Positions 34,985-46,525 are shown, counted from the first letter of the stretch. The stretch is DNA of 64,000 nt from Bradysia coprophila (GCF_014529535.1 NW_023503493.1:4372001-4436000); one strand, 5' to 3'. Notes: generated by a model not told the origin, from the sequence alone. A program made the numbers and translations.

Positions 34985-35540
34985 GATCCCGGCAAAAACT
35001 CTTTCAGAGCAAAGTTGGACGCAGTCTACAGTCTATATGTGTGATAACTTCTAAAACAAGTGATATCGCTAGAGGTGACGCTGTCAGCGTCGTTACGCAA
35101 AATTGAATTTCACAGCCAATTAATTGAAATTAGCTGATCTAGTTTTCCAAACCATTCGCCAATTATTTTTTTCAGAAAAAATTTTAACCAACAGAATTTT
35201 GGCTGAAAAATTTTCAACAAAAAATTCTGCGTCGCATGTGGCAGATTAAATGTTCTCGTAGGTTTGTCCGTGAGCATCTGCCACTTTGCGACGCAGAATT
35301 TTTTGTTGAAAATTTTTCAGTCAAAATTCTGTTGGTTAAAATTTTTTCTGAAAAAAATAATTGGCGAATGGTTTGGAAAACTAGATCAGCTAATTTCAAT
35401 TAATTGGCTGTGAAATTCAATTTTGCGTAACGACGCTGACAGCGTCACCTCTAGCGATATCACTTGTTTTAGAAGTTATCACACATATAGACTGTAGACT
35501 GCGTCCAACTTTGCTCTGAAAGAGTTTTTGCCGGGATATC
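34985..35540. mobile_element. Near-perfect palindromic MITE, family A
   Basis: The left arm 34988-35245 begins ATCCCGGCAAAAACTCTTTC; the right arm 35272-35537 ends GAAAGAGTTTTTGCCGGGAT. The arms are near-identical over about 255 bp, around a short central loop (about 35246-35271). Each arm carries TCTAGAGGTGACGCTGTCAG-type and GTTACGCAAAATTGAATTTC blocks, and the centre carries CTGCGTCGCATGTGGCAGA and TCTGCCACTTTGCGACGCAG. The low divergence between arms suggests recent activity or arm conversion. The 61-codon frame inside is a palindrome by-product. Confidence 0.9.
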
Positions 35541-35559
35541 AGTCGTTTTAGAAGTTAAG

Positions 35560-36260
35560 TCGGAAGTTGACGAAAGTTAGAGGTGTGTGCCGGTTTTAAA
35601 ATAGTCGGCGGCGGTGCGCCGACTGGTAAGGGATGAGTTGCATAAAGTTGTTTTAGTAACACGCTAATACGTACCAATGATGAAATGGTCCATAATTGTG
35701 AACAAAAATAGTGTTGATAATCAAGGCTCCACATTTTGTCTCTTTTTATACACTTTAGGATATGCAAAAATTTCAAAAGTCTTTTTGTTACGCTAATTTT
35801 GCACACCTTTGATTTGAAATGTTTCAAGTATGTGCATGTTGTCAAAATTCGCAATAGTAAAGTCTACCTCTACACAGTAATCTTCGCATAAAATGCGTAA
35901 TGTGCAGTGCCGCATCTAGTATACTCATACTCAGTGCTCCGGACCATTCTAACCTAGCGCACTTACGATCTATATCCATAGGATACCAATATTAGTTGTA
36001 AGACGCCGCTCAATGAAACCATATTTTACTTTGAAGTAAAAAAGTTGGTGCAATATTACGTCTTCTTGTGAAGATGTGAATGCAAATAATATGAAAACCT
36101 AAATTCTATATAACTTAACGTGTAGAAACGCTTTCATAGAAGAGAACATATACATTTTTAGCCAAACGTGGCCAACGTTTTGTCGTTAAGTTTGTATCAT
36201 TGAGAAGGTGTCATTGATTCCGAATTGTAATCTAAGCTGTGTAGTGACCGCTATGTTGAC
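35560..36260. other. No gene seen
   Basis: Unique-looking AT-rich sequence between the palindrome and the minisatellite. The one ~100-codon frame on the minus strand has no recognisable motif. Confidence 0.45.
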
Positions 36261-36267
36261 TATTCCC

Positions 36268-38186
36268 TGAAAATTTGACGAAATTCGAAAATTTGACGAA
36301 ATTTGAAAATTTGACGAAATTTGACGAAATTCGAAAATTTGACGAAATTCGAAAATTTGACGAAATTTGACGAAATTCGAAAATTTGACAAAAATCGAAA
36401 ATTTGACGAAATTCGAAAATTTGACGAAATTCGAAAATTTGACTAAATTTGAAAATTTGACGAAATTTAAAAATTTGACGAAATTTGAAAATTTGACGAA
36501 ATTCGAAAATTTGACGAAATTTGAAAATTTGACTAAATTTGAAAATTTGAAGAAAATCGAAAATTTGACGAAAATCGAAAATTTGACGAAATTCGAAAAT
36601 TTGACGAAATCTGACGAAATTCGAAAATTTGACGAAATTTGACGAAATTCGAAAATTTGACGAAAATCGAAAATTTGACGAAAATCGAAAATTTGACGAA
36701 ATTCGAAAATTTGACGAAATTCGAAAATTTGACGAAATTTGAAAATTTGACAAAATTTGAAAATTTGACGAAATTTGAAAATTTGACGAAATTCGAAAAT
36801 TTGACGAAATTTGAAAATTTGACTAAATTTGAAAATTTGAAGAAAATCGAAAATTTGACGAAAATCGAAAATTTGACGAAATTCGAAAATTTGACGAAAT
36901 CTGACGAAATTCGAAAATTTGACGAAATTTGACGAAATTCGAAAATTTGACGAAATTTGACGAAATTCGAAAATTTGACAAAAATCGAAAATTTGACGAA
37001 ATTCGAAAATTTGACGAAATTCGAAAATTTGACTAAATTTGAAAATTTGACGAAATTTAAAAATTTGACGAAATTTGAAAATTTGACGAAATTCGAAAAT
37101 TTGACGAAATTTGAAAATTTGACTAAATTTGAAAATTTGAAGAAAATCGAAAATTTGACGAAAATCGAAAATTTGACGAAATTCGAAAATTTGACGAAAT
37201 CTGACGAAATTCGAAAATTTGACGAAATTTGACGAAATTCGAAAATTTGACGAAAATCGAAAATTTGACGAAAATCGAAAATTTGACGAAATTCGAAAAT
37301 TTGACGAAATCTGACGAAATTCGAAAATTTGACGAAATCTGACGAAATTCGAAAATTTGACGAAAATCGAAAATTTGACGAAAATCGAAAATTTGACGAA
37401 AATCGAAAATTTGACGAAATTTGAAAATTTGACGAAATTCGAAAATTTGACGAAATCTGACGAAATTCGAAAATTTGACGAAATTTGACGAAATTCGAAA
37501 ATTTGACGAAATTTGACGAAATTCGAAAATTTGACAAAAATCGAAAATTTGACGAAATTTGACGAAATTCGAAAATTTGACGAAAATCGAAAATTTGACG
37601 AAAATCGAAAATTTGACGAAAATCGAAAATTTGACGAAATTTGAAAATTTGACGAAATTTGAAAATTTGACAAAATTTGAAAATTTGACGAAATTTGAAA
37701 ATTTGACGAAATTCGAAAATTTGACGAAATTTGAAAATTTGACTAAATTCGAAAATTTGACGAAAATCGAAAATTTGACGAAAATCGAAAATTTGACGAA
37801 ATTCGAAAATTTGACGAAATCTGACGAAATTCGAAAATTTGACGAAATTTGACGAAATTCGAAAATTTGACGAAAATCGAAAATTTGACGAAAATCGAAA
37901 ATTTGACGAAATTTGAAAATTTGACGAAATTTGAAAATTTGACGAAATTTGAAAATTTGACGAAATTTGAAAATTTGAAAATTTGACGAAATTTGAAAAT
38001 TTGACGAAATTTGAAAATTTGACGAAATTTGAAAATTTGACGAAATTTGAAAATTTGACGAAATTTGAAAATTTGACGAAATTTGAAAATTTGACGAAAT
38101 TTGAAAATTTGACGAAATTTGAAAATTTGACGAAATTTGAAAATTTGACGAAATTCGAAAATTTGACGAAAATCGAAAATTTGACG
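36268..38186. repeat. 18-bp minisatellite, about 1.9 kb
   Basis: Around a hundred copies of GAAAATTTGACGAAATTC with variants (AATTTG, AATCG, GACTAAATTT). Some units are shortened to 9 bp, giving GACGAAATTTGACGAAATTC. Higher-order repeats are visible: the block at about 36360-36640 recurs at about 36950-37230. Because 18 is a multiple of three and the unit lacks stop codons in several frames, frames of up to 495 codons are open on both strands (KFENLT plus; FSNFVK, FRQIFE and ISSNFR minus). These are not genes. The last units run directly into the GACGAAGAAAGTAA of repeat C. Confidence 0.95.
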
Positions 38187-39190
38187 AAGAAAGTAATTCT
38201 CTATCTGCCACCATTCAAGAAATATCTCCAAAACCCCAATTGACCCACACATTTCCAACTTTCGACATTTTTCGCAAATGCCCTTCTTTTCTACTCGTAA
38301 AACTCTGAGACTTTGCCGAAGAAAGTAACTCTCTATCTGCCACCATTCAAGATATACCTCTAAAAACATAATTGACCCACCCATTTCCAACTTTCGACAT
38401 TTTTCACATATGCCAATGTGTTCTACTCGTAAAACTCTGAGACTTTGCCGAAGAAAGTAAATCTCTATCTCTCATAAGCCAAAAAATATTAGTCCTTTCA
38501 TCCTACGCTCGAGTAGCTCAAAATTTGGTCACTCTGACCACTCTAGCTCAACCAAATCTGCACCAATTTTTCTAATTATTTTTTTGTTCGATTCGTGTGG
38601 CGAATACCTTTCATTTGATGGGTCACACGCCCCTGCAGGTTTCAATACAGCTGAGCTACAGCTGAAAACGCGTTCCCGACCCTCGAAAACCACACTCAGA
38701 AACCACTTCGAGGCCAATAAAACAAAATTCTGGTTTTTCCTGGGGTAATGGCGTATCACATTTTCATTTTTATGCCCACCCTGAGGTTCCTGCAAAATTT
38801 AATGGAGATTGGCTGACTAGTTTCCGAGATCGACCGTCGATAGATAGACAGATAGACAGATAGACAGATAGACAGATAGAAACATACAGAGTAAGTTGAA
38901 AGATTTTGATTGTTTGGAAAACGTTAATTTGGTGCATTTTCTATCAAAATGACCAACTTCAAAACGATGTATCTCCGGCAATTTTAAAGTTACATAGTCG
39001 AGTGATAGCTCGTTTTGCTCGTATTTGAAGCGCGAATAAGATAGAATAGGATTTGTGGTGATACAGGCCAAAGGAAAGAAACTTAAATTCTCGCCTATAT
39101 ATAGTTGCCGCGTCTCAAAAAATTTTCTTCGTTCTTTTTTTGGAAGTTAGACTGCGTCAAGTCCTCCGCTATCGCTCCGGACATGATACA
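38187..39190. repeat. Dispersed repeat C (copy 2)
   Basis: It begins inside an ACTTTGCCGAAGAAAGTAAC-type tandem unit directly after the minisatellite, with about two further ~120-bp units. The same downstream part as at 18070-18745 follows, with a GATAGACAGATAGACA microsatellite (about 38840-38880) and the end CCTCCGCTATCGCTCCGGAC (about 39163). Non-coding. Confidence 0.8.
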
Positions 39191-39454
39191 CCAACGAAAT
39201 ATCTACGAGAAAAGTGTGACGAAGTCTTTGTAGTACAATAAGGAATGTGACACACCTCTAACTAAAGGTGTTATCGTAAAGCTTCTCTAAAGTGGATGCT
39301 TTCGCACTAATTTATTTCACCGGAAACGTACGCACATTTAAACTAAAGCGTTTCCGGTAAAACGTAATTTTTAAGATTACCGCCGACATTTTATTTCTAC
39401 TGGATCATCTCTTTAGAAACTTACATCCCACCCATCCCACGAAACGACAATATA

Positions 39455-39650
39455 CAGTGTTTAAGAAGAGCAATTTTTGACCACTTTGTTTAAACTGGTC
39501 TCGGGGTCACACGCCAAAATGAGAGAAATCACATACAAATTTAAACTGGGCTTAACTCTCAATTTCTTTTTTCATTGATGAATATTTGACAGGTGACCCC
39601 GAGACCAATTAAATTTAACTGGTTTTCGCTCTCCTTAAACACTGTATTGT
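39455..39650. mobile_element. Small inverted-repeat MITE
   Basis: The ends ACAGTGTTTAAGAAGAGC (39455) and GCTCTCCTTAAACACTGT (39629-39646) are inverted. Inner inverted parts include TTTAAACTGGTCTCGGGGTC against GACCCCGAGACCAATT. About 190 bp, no protein. Confidence 0.8.
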
Positions 39651-40029
39651 TGTTTGTTTACATGATTGGACATAATAAATTTCTCATCATTTTGGTGGCT
39701 TTGACGAATATTTGAAGTCAACCGCTAAGCGAACTGTTAAAATAACACAAGAAGCACATTTTCACTCAAAATCTGTATTAAATCACATCGAAATCACCGA
39801 AATTATTTCAATTTTCACAGCCGACACTAAATTTTTGTTTGATGATTTGACGTTTCAAAAACAATACTCATGTTACGATTAACGACTTTAAAGACGATTT
39901 TCTTCGTTAAACTATATTTGACTAAGTTCAGAGTGGATGTGATTTGGGTGGGAAATTGAGTGGGAAGTGCTATTTTCATAGATCTTCTTTTTGTAAGATC
40001 TTTTAAATGAGACAATATTTTGAGAATGC

Positions 40030-40420
40030 TCCTTCCTTATTTCTAAAATGAATGATATCGCTAGAGTTGACGCTTTCACGCAAAAATTAAATTGTACACC
40101 TAATTACAGTTCTGCCAAATAATTTTTACCAAAAAAAATTGACTGAAAACATCAAAAATTTTACAAAGAAAATGGGTTGCTAGGAATTTCGCGCCGCGTC
40201 ATTCACAATAATTGACAAAATGACATATTTTGTATAAGGAAAATGTCACTTTGTGGTTTAAGCGCGAAAATCCTCAACACCAAAAAATCAGCGTCCCATG
40301 TGGCAGATAAATTTTCCTAAACGCTGAAAGCGTCAACTCTAGCGATATCATTCATTTTAGAAATTGTACTAGAAAGACTGCGTCACATTTTTCTCGTAGA
40401 AATTTTGTTGGTTCAGATGA
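40030..40420. repeat. Degenerate family A palindromic element
   Basis: ATGATATCGCTAGAGTTGACGC near 40050 and its partner GCGTCAACTCTAGCGATATCAT near 40338 are inverted. The right end, with GACTGCGTCACATTTTTCTCG, matches the other family A members, and GTGGCAGATAAATTTTCC lies near the middle. The arms are heavily shortened. Confidence 0.7.
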
Positions 40421-40924
40421 GCTGTTACTTTCGCATCGGCAAAATTGAATTATTTCAATTTGTTAAAACGTATCTTTCCAGCGACTTTCCAATAGGGTGT
40501 TAAAGAGAAAAAAGACAGAAAATGGGTGACATTCTTTTTGACATCCTCTTTAAACACATCAGATTTAAGAAAGAAATTCTCATGGAAGACGTTTTAGAAC
40601 GCGGTCGTTACGGTACATATTTTCCAAAGCTGGCCATCGTTTTTAATGAAAATAAGAATTCAAAACTTGACAGTTGTCACCCTCAAGCTAAGAGTTCTCC
40701 ATACAATTCGTAACTTTTAAGGTGACAAGTTACGAATTCTTAAATTCACGAGAATCTGCTCCAGTTATTCTTTGGTAGGTCGACCGGATCATAGTATGTA
40801 AACATTGAAGGTAATGTCCGTTTACTTTAGCATTTAGCTTCAGTTTTACGACTAGGTATTGTCAGTCTATTTCTTACTTTTCTAGTAAACTAGAACGGAA
40901 AGCTTTTCCTAGCTCTTCATCTTT

Positions 40925-41230
40925 TTTCGTGTACAAACAAAGGTTCTGAAACAACCGGTTAAGATAGCTACGAAGGCAAGGTTCTGAAAGAACAGGTAAA
41001 GACACCCAAGAAGGCGGGTGACACCGAAATTGATAAACGCACTCAGTACAGGCTGTGTGTGAAATCAATTTGAAGAAAATGTTGTTTAGGAAAATTCGGA
41101 ATTTTGTTTTGTTAAGTTCCACTCGTTCCACTTTACATATAAACTTCGTAGCCGTTGACGCAATTTGTGTGTCACCGCCTTCGTGATCAACTCACAGTTG
41201 TCTTAACCTGTTCTTTCAGAGCCTTGGTAC
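40925..41230. mobile_element. Probable inverted-repeat element
   Basis: AGGTTCTGAAAGAACAGGTAA and GAAGGCGGGTGACAC at 40978-41025 are inverted relative to GTGTCACCGCCTTCG and ACCTGTTCTTTCAGAGCCTT at 41170-41226. The arms are diverged. The minus-strand open frames here are not convincing genes. Confidence 0.55.
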
Positions 41231-41452
41231 CAACAACTGCAGCAGAATCGATCGAATGAAATATTGACAGAAGTCTATTCTCTGTCGAAAGTTGGATCTT
41301 GTTTTTGTTTTCGCGGAAATTTCGAATTACCTCACAGAGCGGTGACGTTTGACGTTTGTGGGAATGACGATTTTTCAAGTGAATAAAACTCATTCATTGT
41401 ACTGTCAACAGAAATTGCTGTCACTTTTGTTTATTATTTTGGTTTATTTACA

Positions 41453-42341
41453 ATGATGGAAGTGGAAACGGTCAACTCGAATGAAATTGTAGAAACTTTA
41501 CTGAAATATGGGGTTGGATTCAGATTGAAAGGTAAACCCAGGAAACAGTTTTTTGTCGAATTCGCCTCGATATGCCGAATAGCGATGTGACTGGTCGGGT
41601 ATTGAGGTTCACATAGCGATCTACGTTCTACTATATTTCACAAACAAAATGACGTAGATCGTAATATTTCCAAATTTCCTTCCAGACGATCCCATATTCG
41701 ACGATGGAAACAAACTGGAGCAGCCGGTCAAAAAATTGGGCGTTTACAGTGTCATTGCCGAGGAAGATCTGCACATAAAGAACCTTGTCCGATGCAATAT
41801 TCCGAATTGCCAGAAGGAATTCGATACGATATTCGGCTACGAAGGTCACTACAATTCATGCCATCGTCATCTGTGCAATGAATGCCATAAAAACCTGCCC
41901 AGTGCCCATTTGTTGGATCTGCACCTTTCGGAGACGCACGATTCATTTTTTGCTGTGCAATCGCAGACAAAACCGATGTTTGCTTGCTACGTCGAGGAAT
42001 GCCGACTAATGTTCGCGAATGCAGACGAGCGAAAGGACCATTGCATTACGGGCCACAAATTCCCCAACAATTTCCGATTCGATGTTAAGTCAAGCGCAAA
42101 CAAAAATAACAAATCGGAATTAGTCAGTGGTGATACGGTCGAATCGATGCCGGTTGATGGTGTCAGCGACACTCAGAAGCCCATCAGAACAATCAATTTT
42201 GGTCATTCGAAGGTCAAGACATTCAAGTCGGATGCCTGTTATGCCAAAGTGTTGACGAAAAATCAGAAAAAGAAGCCGCCAACACAGATTCTCGATGACA
42301 ACAAAATGGTTGTGGATCTAATGGCTAGTCTACCGGAATAA
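41453..42341 (+). CDS. Znf511: C2H2 zinc-finger protein, ZNF511 homologue
   Basis: Exon 1 is 41453-41531 (ATGATGGAAGTGG), followed by a 154-bp GT-AG intron and exon 2 at 41686-42341. The total is 244 residues, close to ZNF511 (about 250). Finger 1 reads CNIPNCQKEFDTIFGYEGHYNSCH. A second, shorter finger is CNECHKNLPSAHLLDLHLSETH, followed by DSFF. A third, CYVEECRLMFANADERKDHC...H, continues with GHKFPNNFRFD. This order and the LLDLHLSETHDS and FRFD signatures are those of ZNF511, a poorly characterised nuclear protein. The tail is basic (KNQKKKPP). The gene converges on the Delta-like gene with only 86 bp between stop codons. A polyadenylation signal is at 42379-42384. Confidence 0.88.
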
Positions 42342-42427
42342 AAGAACCAGTCGTTACCGCTTAAGTAGGTCATGTTCAAATAAATAAATAAATAAATTTT
42401 CAGCAAATCGAGAATTGCCTTTTCACT

Positions 42428-44670
42428 CTACGCTTCGTTGTCCGTATCGTTTTCGCCCTCTTCCGCAGCATCCGATGGATCCATGGTTGCCGGTTCAACG
42501 GTTGATGTAGAGGTCGTAGTCATCATCGGTGGTAGAATTTCGCATTTCTGGCCACGATAGCCTGAGGGACATTCACATTTGAAATGCCCGTCGTCCTTGA
42601 TCAACGATGTACATTTTCCACCGTTTTCGCAGGTGTTCGGATTCTCTTCGCAGTAGTTTAGTGCTGGTGGAAAAGGAAAATTGTTTGATTTAGCTGTTAT
42701 ATCGACAACAATGGCATGAGTGGAAGCAAAGAGCTGTGAAGGCTTTGTATACTAGCACCAATGTAAAGAAACCACTGAAGGTAACGTAAATCTTCAAAAA
42801 CACACGGAGTCCAAGTTTCAGGCGGTCATATTCACCACATTTCATCAATTCTATACAAATCGTTAGCGCTACACTAGACGACATAGATGCTGCACTATAA
42901 ATTCACCCGAAACTTGGGTTCGTTTTTTCTTGTCCTCTGAAGATCGCATTACCTTCAGTGTTTATTCCTTTGACTTGAAGTCTTTGATGCAAGTTAAACA
43001 AATGAAGTAAAAGATTTCCCATCAATAAATGTCTTGAAAAGACTCGATAATTAACAGGTTAATTGCTTGAAGGATTCAACAAAACTTACGTTCATCGCAA
43101 AGCATGCCTCCCCATCCTGTCTTACAGTTACATTCCCATGGTCGTCTGCAATCGCCATTCTTGCATCCTGGATAGGGATGACATTTTGAGCAATTTTCAC
43201 CAGTCCAACCAACTTTACAACTGCAACAACGAAACAAGAGCGGGTCAGTCTTTTAAGTCGTCAATTTCACTGTAGCTTAAACTCACCGGCATTCACCAGG
43301 CCTGCGACAATACCCTCTGGTTTGATGACAATTTGCGGCACAAATGGCTGAAATGTGATTGAATGACAGAATGAATGGTCACGCTATGTCCCGACAAGCT
43401 GTTACTTTAAAGTAAACGTTTGACTCACGACTTTGGCAAAGAATTCCAGTGTATCCCGGTAGACATTTGCATTCCAATGGCTTTGAGCATGTTCCATGCT
43501 GACATCCCGGTAATACTTGACATTCCTTGCACGTTGGTCCCGCCCATCCCAATCTGCAACGACATTCACCCGGTGACTCACAATATCCTCTTGTTTGATG
43601 ACAGTCCTTGCGGCAAATAGCTGCATAAGGGAACACGTAAAAAGTTGGAACATTTCATGTTGATGCAGCTCGAAAGATTTTTCCCGCACTTACGTTCACT
43701 GCAAAACAGACCATCCCATCCAGCTTTGCAAACACATTCGAAAGAAACGTTACAGCTTCCGTGCTGGCATCCCGGTAGTGGAATGCAACTTTTACAAAGT
43801 TCACCGTAAAATCCGAGCTTGCAACGACATTCGCCCGGTCGGTTACAATATCCTATCCGTGACAAGAATACATTTTTCTTCCAGCTCTAATCGACAAAGA
43901 ATTGAAATAAATTAATTCGAATACCTTGAAGTGGATCACAACCCTTTCTGCAAATGGGAACGTCACACAAATCTCCCTGCCAACCCGGTAAACACTTTAC
44001 GTCTCCGTTATCATCGCAAGTGTAGTGGGAATATTCGTTTTGTGAAGAGGGCATTTCGCAAGCCTGCAACAAATGAAATTGAGCTATTTATATGGAATGG
44101 TAACAAGTGTAAGGTCAGGCGTATCTCCCACTATTATGCCATTGGGCGTATCCCACAATCGCATTTGCAAATCCATATTTCTAACATTTCTTAGACTGCT
44201 ACGACAAACATTATCATCAGTTTTACTATCGGATCTATTACTTCATTTGATCCAAGTACTTTCAAGAAATTGATTTCGAAATCTTTTACTTCATTTGTTT
44301 TGAATATGAATTTTGCTATATAATACTGCATTAGTTAGAGATTGCCGATTATTGCTGAAGTCGTTATCGATAACAGATGATAACCGCCCGTAACAGATTG
44401 CACTTGTCATACAGTGCTCAGTTTAGTTTACTCGACACTTAAAACAAATTAAGTAATAGATTTCAAAGTACATTTGTCAATACACTTCGAACAATCCATA
44501 ATTGAATCTTGAATCCACGATTAACGACGGCATTGAAGTTTGAACGTTGCCTGAAGAACATTTTTTTTTAAACCAACCTGTTTCTTCCACTTCGGAACGT
44601 ATTTCACAGGAACAACATCGTTCACAAAGAATGCTGCAACCACCACAATTACAAGAATAGCCTTATCCAT
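42428..44670 (-). CDS. Secreted Delta-like EGF-repeat protein
   Basis: Seven exons: 44670-44578, 44063-43925, 43852-43694, 43620-43429, 43347-43287, 43220-43090 and 42663-42428. All introns are GT-AG and the phases agree, giving 336 residues. Residues 1-21 look like a signal peptide (ILVIVVVAAFFV). Next comes the end of a DSL-like domain (HYTCDDNGDVKCLPGWQGDLC), then three tandem copies of the two-EGF unit that follows the DSL domain in Delta (PICRKGC...GECRC...PGCQHG...GWDGLFC). A Delta EGF3-like repeat (LNYCEENPNTCENGGKC) and an acidic Thr-rich tail ending NDTDNEA complete it. No transmembrane segment, MNNL domain or complete DSL is seen, so it is probably a secreted Notch-pathway modulator. 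It could belong to the DLK group or to insect C901-like proteins; the orthologue is not certain. Confidence 0.88.
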
Positions 44671-44774
44671 TTTGATTTGTTCAGCAGACGCATTTGATGC
44701 AACCTAAAGTTGAATGATTGCTTTGAGTGGACATATAATAGTAGATTACATTAGATGAGGCGAAAGTGATTCAT

Positions 44775-44905
44775 TATAGTGGTGCGATAAAAACCAACTC
44801 ACAAATGTATTTTGTTGTCTTTCGGCCAGAAAATGCGTCATTAGTGTCTTGCTCAAAACCGGCTTTTCGCATTTTCTGGTCACAAGACAACAAAGTACCG
44901 TACAC
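44775..44905. repeat. Inverted repeat upstream of the Delta-like gene
   Basis: TTTTGTTGTCTTTCGGCCAGAAAATGCG (from about 44808) is inverted relative to CGCATTTTCTGGTCACAAGACAACAAA (about 44868). The arms enclose a short loop. It lies about 110 bp upstream of the start codon and could affect the promoter. Confidence 0.65.
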
Positions 44906-45299
44906 TGTCTTGCTGGGAAATTTTTTATTGAGGCATGTGTTGAGGTTATTGCCGAAAAACTATTTTCGATACCCTCTGACATGTCTTTACTTTTGAACGC
45001 TTTTCACAGAAAATAATTTTTTTTCGAAAAACGTGAAAGATATGTGTTTCCTAGGATTGAAAGACGAATCCAACGAGCTATCATTTATTAAAATCGGAGC
45101 CCGCTTGTTCCCCAATCGCCTGAAGTCTTGGCGATATCACTCTTAATCGTCGATTGTCAACCCGAGGCGAAGCCGCTATTGAACGCACCAAAGGTACTGG
45201 TGAAAAAATCTTCATTCATACACATCATTCATCAAACACATGTATGGAAAGGTGAGAATTACGGCCCTGTATTGCAAATTTTTAGGTCTTTTTTCTTTT

Positions 45300-46525
45300 A
45301 GAAAAAAACCCTATTACGGACACTTCATCTGTCCGTCTGTTTGTCTGTCTGTCCGTCTGTCTGTCTGTCCGTCCATGTGTCTGTGTCACAAATAAAAAAT
45401 GAGACGATAACAGCCTTGATTCAAAATTGCAATGCTACTATGAGCAAATCAACACCAGGCAAATAATAATTATTTGTTATCTGATAACCAATCGCTCATA
45501 GTTGGCATTGCAATTCGAAAATTTGGTAGTTTGTAGTTGACTACCACGGTGACTACCACGGTGATAGTTGACAACCGAATTAATTACCGGCGAGATGTTT
45601 ACTATTCGAGGGCTTTGCACCGACTGATGCAATTATTCTGACTGCTTGTCTATTTTCACACGAGAATTGGTAGTTGGCTACCACGATGATAAATTGCAAT
45701 GCTACTATGAGCAAATCAACACCAGGCAAATAATAATTATTTGTTATCTGATAACCGATCGCTCATTGTTAGCATTGCAATTCGAAAATTTGGTAGTTGG
45801 TATCTGACAACCGAACGTAATTTTCGGCAGAGATGTTTACTATTCGAGAACTACGCACCGACTGACGAAATTATTCTACCTGCTTGCCGATTTATAAAAC
45901 GAAAATTTGGTAGGTGGTAGTTTTGGTAGGTGATAGTTTTGGTAGTTGATATTTTTGGTAGTTGCCAGCTGAAATTCAAAATTGCAATGCTACTATGAGC
46001 AAATCAACACCAGGCAAATAATAATTATTTGTTATCTGATAACCGATAGCTCACAGTTAACATTGCAATTCTAAAATTTTGTAGTTGGTAACTGACTGCC
46101 AATATTATAATTGACTACCAAACGTAATTTTCGGCAGAGATGTTTACTATTCGAGAGCTGCGCACCGACTGACAAAATTATTCTGCCTGCTTGCCTATTT
46201 AAAGCTTGAATTTTTGGTAGTTGACTACCAAACTGGTAGTTGACTACCATACTGATAGAAAGGTGGTAGATATGTTAACTGTTTGAGAGCTGCACACCAA
46301 CTGATGAGATTATTTAGGCTGCTTGCCTATTTATAATTCGATAATTCGATAACTGGTAGTTGAATACCAAAATGGTTGTTGAATAGTTGAGTTTGGTAGT
46401 TGAATACAAAATTGGTAGTTGACTACGAAACTGATAGAACGATGGTGGCGATGTTTACTGTTCAACAGCTGGATATCGACTGAAGAAACTATTCTTCCTG
46501 CTTGCCTATTTGTAACTCACGTATT
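45300..46525. repeat. Repeat with GTCTGTCC tract and three ~280-bp units
   Basis: A GTCCGTCTGTTTGTCTG microsatellite (45330-45375) is followed by three units. Each starts AAAATTGCAATGCTACTATGAGC (near 45424, 45693 and 45978) and contains CCAGGCAAATAATAATTATT, followed by its own inverse TAGCATTGCAATT, so each unit forms a hairpin. Between and after them GGTAGTTGACTACCA-like motifs recur to 46525 with decreasing similarity. Non-coding. Confidence 0.75.

Noticed and set aside
36186-38390. Long open frames (up to 495 codons) on both strands
   Set aside because: They are low-complexity readings of the 18-bp minisatellite and exist in several frames at once; no gene.
41631-42172. Minus-strand frames opposite the zinc-finger gene
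   Set aside because: Antisense shadows; no motif.
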